From Polytrichum commune (lineage: Eukaryota; Streptophyta; Polytrichopsida; Polytrichales; Polytrichaceae): a DNA stretch of 64,000 bases. Of the stretch, positions 59,640-64,000 are shown piece after piece. The notes below the pieces were generated by a model, which was not told the DNA's origin, did no database searches, and saw only the letters and a list, made by a program, of their open reading frames with translations. A program made the translations under genes and the position numbers. Positions within the stretch are counted from its first letter, which is position 1, and the number at the start of each line of letters is the position of its first letter. The stretch spans positions 42,795,554-42,859,553 of the forward strand of contig OX485803.1 in the NCBI GenBank assembly GCA_950295325.1, read 5' to 3'.

Positions 59640-60734
59640 GGGCCGGTTTACACTACGGTGGAGAAGGCCTCCGGTTGGTCAAGAATGCTTGGCCAAGACA
59701 TGGTTATATGAGGCAAATGGTGGATGTGCCGGAGAAGAATTAAAGGCAATAAAATCTTTCTTAAGGAGTCTTGACCGGTTGAAGTCTAAACACCTAGAGG
59801 AGAAGTTTAGCGGAGAAGTCCACCGGTGAAGAGAAGTTCACCTAATGGTGAAGATTTTTTGTGATAAAAAACCATAATTCTCTACATTCACATTGTATCA
59901 AAAGATTTCAACAAGAACTGTGTAATATAATGTTCGATTTTATTCAAAAGATAATGAAAATTGCCAAATTGCCAATTGTCAAGTTTGGCCCATGTAGGAA
60001 ATAAATGTCTCCTTGGGTGTTTAAGAATGAAGAGGGGAAAACCCATACACATTGGACAAAGCATTACTCTTTGGTATTATTTAAGACATGCTCTCCTCTT
60101 AATCATCCTCATCAATTTCTCTCTTCTTATCTTTGATCTTCAATCATGGATAATCGAAGAAGAGAGATTTTGTGCTCTCTTATGATCTTTATGGTTTTGA
60201 AGTATTTTATCATTTCAACTATGGCGATACAAAATGGCTCAAAATAATTCTCACTACCAATGAGGTTATCCTCATCTTGGCTACTACCAAACTTAAATTG
60301 TGAGTAACCAGCCATTGCGAAAAAAAATTGCACAAAAAAAAATCGCTAAGGAGCTACTACAACAAAGAGAGAGAGAGAGAGATAGAGAGAGAGAAGCTTG
60401 CCAACACCTTAGGTTTTGAAAAAAACTAGATCTGAAATCTACGGTCCATATCTGTTTTTGAAAATTAAATTTTTATTGAGTTGGGCTTCTCCGGAGGACG
60501 AGTTTCAAGAGGCCGGACAAGAAACTCCTCCTCCGGAGAAGCCCAACTCCAAAAAGTGCCGCCATGTAGGCGGCCATGTCATTTTATCATCCATGAGAAA
60601 AGTTCACCACCATTGTTTTCTTCACCTAGTGTAAACACCCACCGGTCAAGAGTTGCATTTTCGACCAATCACAATTGAGAAACACCCTTTTTTTCATGAC
60701 CGGTGGACTTCTCCACCGTAGTGTAAACCGGCCC
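59640..60734. mobile_element. PIF/Harbinger-like element, 1.1 kb, TAA duplication
   Basis: Ends GGGCCGGTTTACACTACGGT and its inverted match, continuing through GGAGAAG, for about 28 bp. TAA at 59637-59639 and 60735-60737. No transposase frame, so non-autonomous. It contains a (GA)n run (about 60367-60393) and a strong internal hairpin at 60480-60549. Confidence 0.82.
60480..60549. repeat. 27-bp-stem hairpin inside the PIF/Harbinger-like element
   Basis: GTTGGGCTTCTCCGGAGGA pairs with TCCTCCGGAGAAGCCCAAC around a loop of about 16-20 bp, with an extra GAGTTTC/GAAACTC continuation. Possibly a nested foldback or the source of a small RNA. Confidence 0.7.
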
Positions 60735-60737
60735 TAA

Positions 60738-61532
60738 GGAGTAACTTTTCCACTTTATGTACATTTACCTTGTAAGAGGCTCACGGACCCAAAGGGTACC
60801 CCGGTAGCATTGCTACTTAATGTTATGAAATAGTTCTAGCACTGCGTAACTCCGAATAGTCACAAACACACTAATTGGCATAAGCAATGTAGTAGTCAAT
60901 TCTCTTTGCTCGTTGGTTTGAGTATGCTATGACACTATTAACATCAAGAAGACAAGGGAATCATATGGCCGTAGTTATTACTCCCCAAGTAGCTCGTATT
61001 GGGGGATGCTAGACTGTCCCCAACGAGCTTATTGGGAGAATGATCAATGTTAAGATAAGGTCCTAGGCTTGCGACCCACAACCCTTGGGCAACCTGAGAA
61101 AAAATTCTTCTGACCCCGACCGAAAGATGTTGCACGCCCTGTCTGACTTCATGCCCCGTGCATTCTTGAAGGCGGCCTTGACCACAAAACCCATATTGAA
61201 TGCACCTCACCTTCAAGGTCCAAATTCTGATATGCATGCTCACGTCCACCTCCACTTATGTAACAAACAACAAACTTTTGCAAAAACCAACAGACTTTCT
61301 TCTTTTTCTTTAAAAAAGTCTTGCACAATAATGGATGAAGACACTGTAGAGTGATGTCTGGTTTGAAAATAAGAGTGGTAAAAAGAAATTCCACACGTGA
61401 TGCATGAGGGGTTATTGGCCAACAGGAATGTGACACATGGCACAATGTTTTGCAACACTAAAATTTTTGGGCGGCGAACCATAGAATACACACTGCCATT
61501 AGCTGACGATAATGCAGCCCAGTGGTGGTTAA
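60738..61532. other. Intergenic DNA with a diverged piece of the R1 foldback arm
   Basis: 61085-61240 matches part of the arm at 12875-13010 (CCCGACCGAAA, GCATTCTTGAAGGC, CACCTTCAAGGTC) as a single diverged copy. Near 60840-60895 there is a fragment of the 1359-type MITE end (ACTCCGAATAGTCACAAACAC). No gene recognised. Confidence 0.5.
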
Positions 61533-62737
61533 GGGGCGGTTTACACTATGGACCATGAAGTTGGACCAGGGCTCTGCAAGGCAGCTGATTGGCTCTTGAA
61601 GTTGTCCCGGGACAACTTCGGTTTACACTAAGGAAAAAATGGCAGAGGGACCATGGAGGTTGAGGTCCCCAAAATATAATTTTTAAGGCCTAATAAATGC
61701 ACTGACATGGTCCAACGGGTTTTACGTTGAGAGAGGCAAGAGAGGTGGTCTGGTAGGAAAAGGCAAGGGCCCATGTCAGAGAAATGCCATTTCAAGAATG
61801 TTTTAATGAATCTACCTTTTATGTGCCTTAATTATATTATAGCCCATGAGACATACCAGCACTATCTTGCCCTACCCTTTAAACCCGCTTACACGTGTTT
61901 CATCAAACAACGCGGGACATCTAGAACTCAAGAATTCAAGTGCAGATTTGTTTTTTTGGTCTACCAGCTGCAATGTTTGGAATTTGGAGGCGTGTAATGT
62001 ACCGTTGGAAAGGTCTTGAAAATACCTTTCCAACGGTATATTACACGCCCCAAAATGTTTAAAAACTACAGTTGCAAAAGAATAAAGAAAAATACATAGT
62101 CGTTTAGTGATTGTAGATCAGGGTGGTCAAAAGAAGCGCAATGGGAAATCTTCTAACATTAATTATCAAAGAATTGAAATTTAGTGTTGAGCAAGGTTGG
62201 GTGGTAACAACATTAGATATAATCAAACACTAAATATCCTATTTAGTGTAGTGAAACACAAGGTACATGTCACATGTACAATTGAATCGCTCATTTTCTT
62301 TTTGTAAAAATTGTTGTGAGAAGATTTGCAAGCCACATCTTCGACACATTTAACAAGAAGTGAAGATAGTTGAAGCCTAAGAGATGACAAGAGAATGATC
62401 AAACTTTAAGGCGAAAAGAAGAAAAAACTAATTGACAAGATAAGTGAAGGCATATGCAGGCAAGTGAAGGCAAATTGAAGTCAACAAAATGGTCAAACTT
62501 CATTTTTCCCCAAAACTGCCCTTTTTGGGCTTATATTAAAAAAATCAGCACATCCACTTCTTGCCGCATGGTCATTCTTCATGGTCCACATTCGGTTTAC
62601 ACCTAGTGAAGGGCCCATGAACCATGAAAACTAATATTTTAGTAACTCGGACCATGGAAGTCACCCCATGAAGTCGTCCCACGCAAAATAGGCCTCTTAC
62701 GTGGGACGACTTCATGGTCCATAGTGTAAACCACCCC
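61533..62737. mobile_element. PIF/Harbinger-like element, 1.2 kb, TAA duplication, with nested fragments
   Basis: Left end GGGGCGGTTTACACTATGG and inverted right end CCATAGTGTAAACCACCCC, about 29 bp with one mismatch. TAA at 61530-61532 and 62738-62740. A 22-bp palindrome GAAGTTGTCCC/GGGACAACTTC lies at 61598-61619 next to a second, inner GGTTTACACTA. The interior contains a truncated CACTA-type MITE (about 61940-62140, with perfect CCGTTGGAAAGGT/ACCTTTCCAACGG hairpin) and the end of a CACTAAATAT MITE (to 62248). Confidence 0.82.
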
Positions 62738-62740
62738 TAA

Positions 62741-64000
62741 GAAGAAGAGGCGAGCATATATACCGTAGTCTTAAGTAGCTAGAGACGGAGGGGGATCTGG
62801 ATGCTGTAAACTATTCATACACACAAATGGCACTTGTCAGTTTATTTGTCAGTTCAGTTTGTACAGTTGTCTTCACTTCGAGTCATCGGAAACGGCGAGG
62901 AAATTGATGGAAGTAATTGGCATGTCCACAGGTCAGAGTTAATTACAGAGTTAGTTACAGATCCAATTTTTGGGTGGCCCAAACGAATGTGCACCCTACA
63001 CCTTCCTAATGTAACGCACGAGGCTGTGTAGGTCGGAGCCTCGCACCTCCACATGGACTCATCAAGAGGTTTACATGGCTTGAAGTTCGCGCCACTATTT
63101 TTACCTGCCACTTGCTTGATTCCTGGTCCTCTTGGAGCTTCGGTGTAAGCACTTACTGCGAGCCGATGATTGCCAACTTGAAGTCTTTTCAGTGTTTTTG
63201 TGGCACTCCGAACTGAACGCCCTCCTCTGGAAATGCCTGCACTGCTTCAAATTTGGAGCTTGGGTTTTGTGACTCCTTCCAAAGGAACAGTTTTGTAAGG
63301 GTTAGTAGTGTTGGAATTGGATTGACCTAGTGCTACTTGGCTTGGGATTACTGAGTGCATTTGGGAGTCCGAATTCTTTGAGTCTTGTGTGTTTGGGATG
63401 AATTCCTATCGTAGATGTGTTGAACATGTATTTCTATTCCTGTTTTTTTTGGTTTCATTTTTCACCAGCTTTTGATGCTCTCCACATCTTGAATTTGCAG
63501 CTCCAGGGGTGAGACACGGGATTCTTGGGTTCTGGGTGGGAGAATAATCATTTTTTTTCGTGTGTGGATTTGTTTGAGGGGCAGATGTGCACCGGAGCTA
63601 AACCTTGCGACCGGAGAAACACGGGACTGATCTTTGACAGGTACTTTAAAAAAAAAAAAAAACTTTTGCTTATAAAAGTTTTAAAATTTTGGTGGGTTTG
63701 TACAACAGACACCTTTCAATCCAAATTGGAGTTCCCAGAGCCTATCCAATTTGCAAGTTTTGAATTTATTGCACCTTGCAAATTGAACTAAGGATGAGGA
63801 AATCTATGGAGGATTTTGAATATTATTTTTCGCCGGACTTTTATCAATAGTGTGGTTGCTCATTCTACTACCGCCGTAGTGCCTGCCAAACATCCTCAGC
63901 TTGAAACTCACAAAAAACATAAATACAAGCAGAAACAAATTCCTCCTGGCATCTGCAGCTTTAGTACTTTCTACTACTTTTATATGTTTTCTAGCTACAA
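62741..64000. other. Right end of window, no gene recognised
   Basis: Less repetitive than its surroundings. A TTTGCAG at about 63495 and T-rich tracts before it could be a splice acceptor, so an exon or 5' untranslated region of a gene extending past the window is possible. No protein domain is visible. Confidence 0.35.

Overview
The window reads as nuclear DNA of a land plant. The supporting signs are TTTAGGG-type telomere/telobox motifs, four spliced exons of a plant-type golgin (p115/GC6 family), a plant-like Ty3-type pol fossil, and a very dense load of short DNA transposons (MITEs). No species can be named. A large, repeat-rich genome such as a fern, lycophyte, bryophyte or gymnosperm fits, but that is inference. 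All homology here was judged by eye.

Layout. 1-19.5 kb is AT-rich, gene-poor DNA holding several MITE families: TA-flanked CACTAAATAT elements, one with a CACTA-type MITE nested in it, a TAA/TTA-flanked PIF/Harbinger-like element, a GGGGAGA/AACCGGTT family, a tRNA-like SINE family and a 1.27-kb foldback inside an LTR-like repeat. 19578-24877 and 30738-36037 are two 5,300-bp arms of an inverted repeat that look identical throughout, around a 5.86-kb spacer with tRNA-related sequences. 36.0-39.5 kb holds LTR-like fragments and a broken Ty3-type pol.

41.86-57.07 kb is the most interesting part. Two inverted copies of an unrecognised gene flank about 5 kb of DNA. Copy 1 (minus strand) is an apparently intact three-exon gene for an 874-residue protein with a C2HC-type zinc-knuckle/finger motif, an acidic stretch and a basic region. 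Copy 2 (plus strand) has lost its first exon's start, carries in-frame stops, and has a chimeric 5' side. Copy 1 is packed with the 8-mer CATGTTAC/GTAACATG. These sit in a 31-bp tandem array that makes up intron 1, in exons, in the 3' flank, and as a perfect dyad about 126 bp upstream of the start codon. This looks like a self-recognition system between an element-encoded protein and a motif, and it is my main candidate for an undescribed system. Between the two copies lie four in-frame exons (117 residues) of the armadillo-like head of golgin p115/GC6, with no convincing continuation on either side.

57-64 kb holds clustered GGGGAGA/AACCGGTT elements, two more PIF/Harbinger-like elements with TAA duplications, and a final stretch without a recognisable gene.
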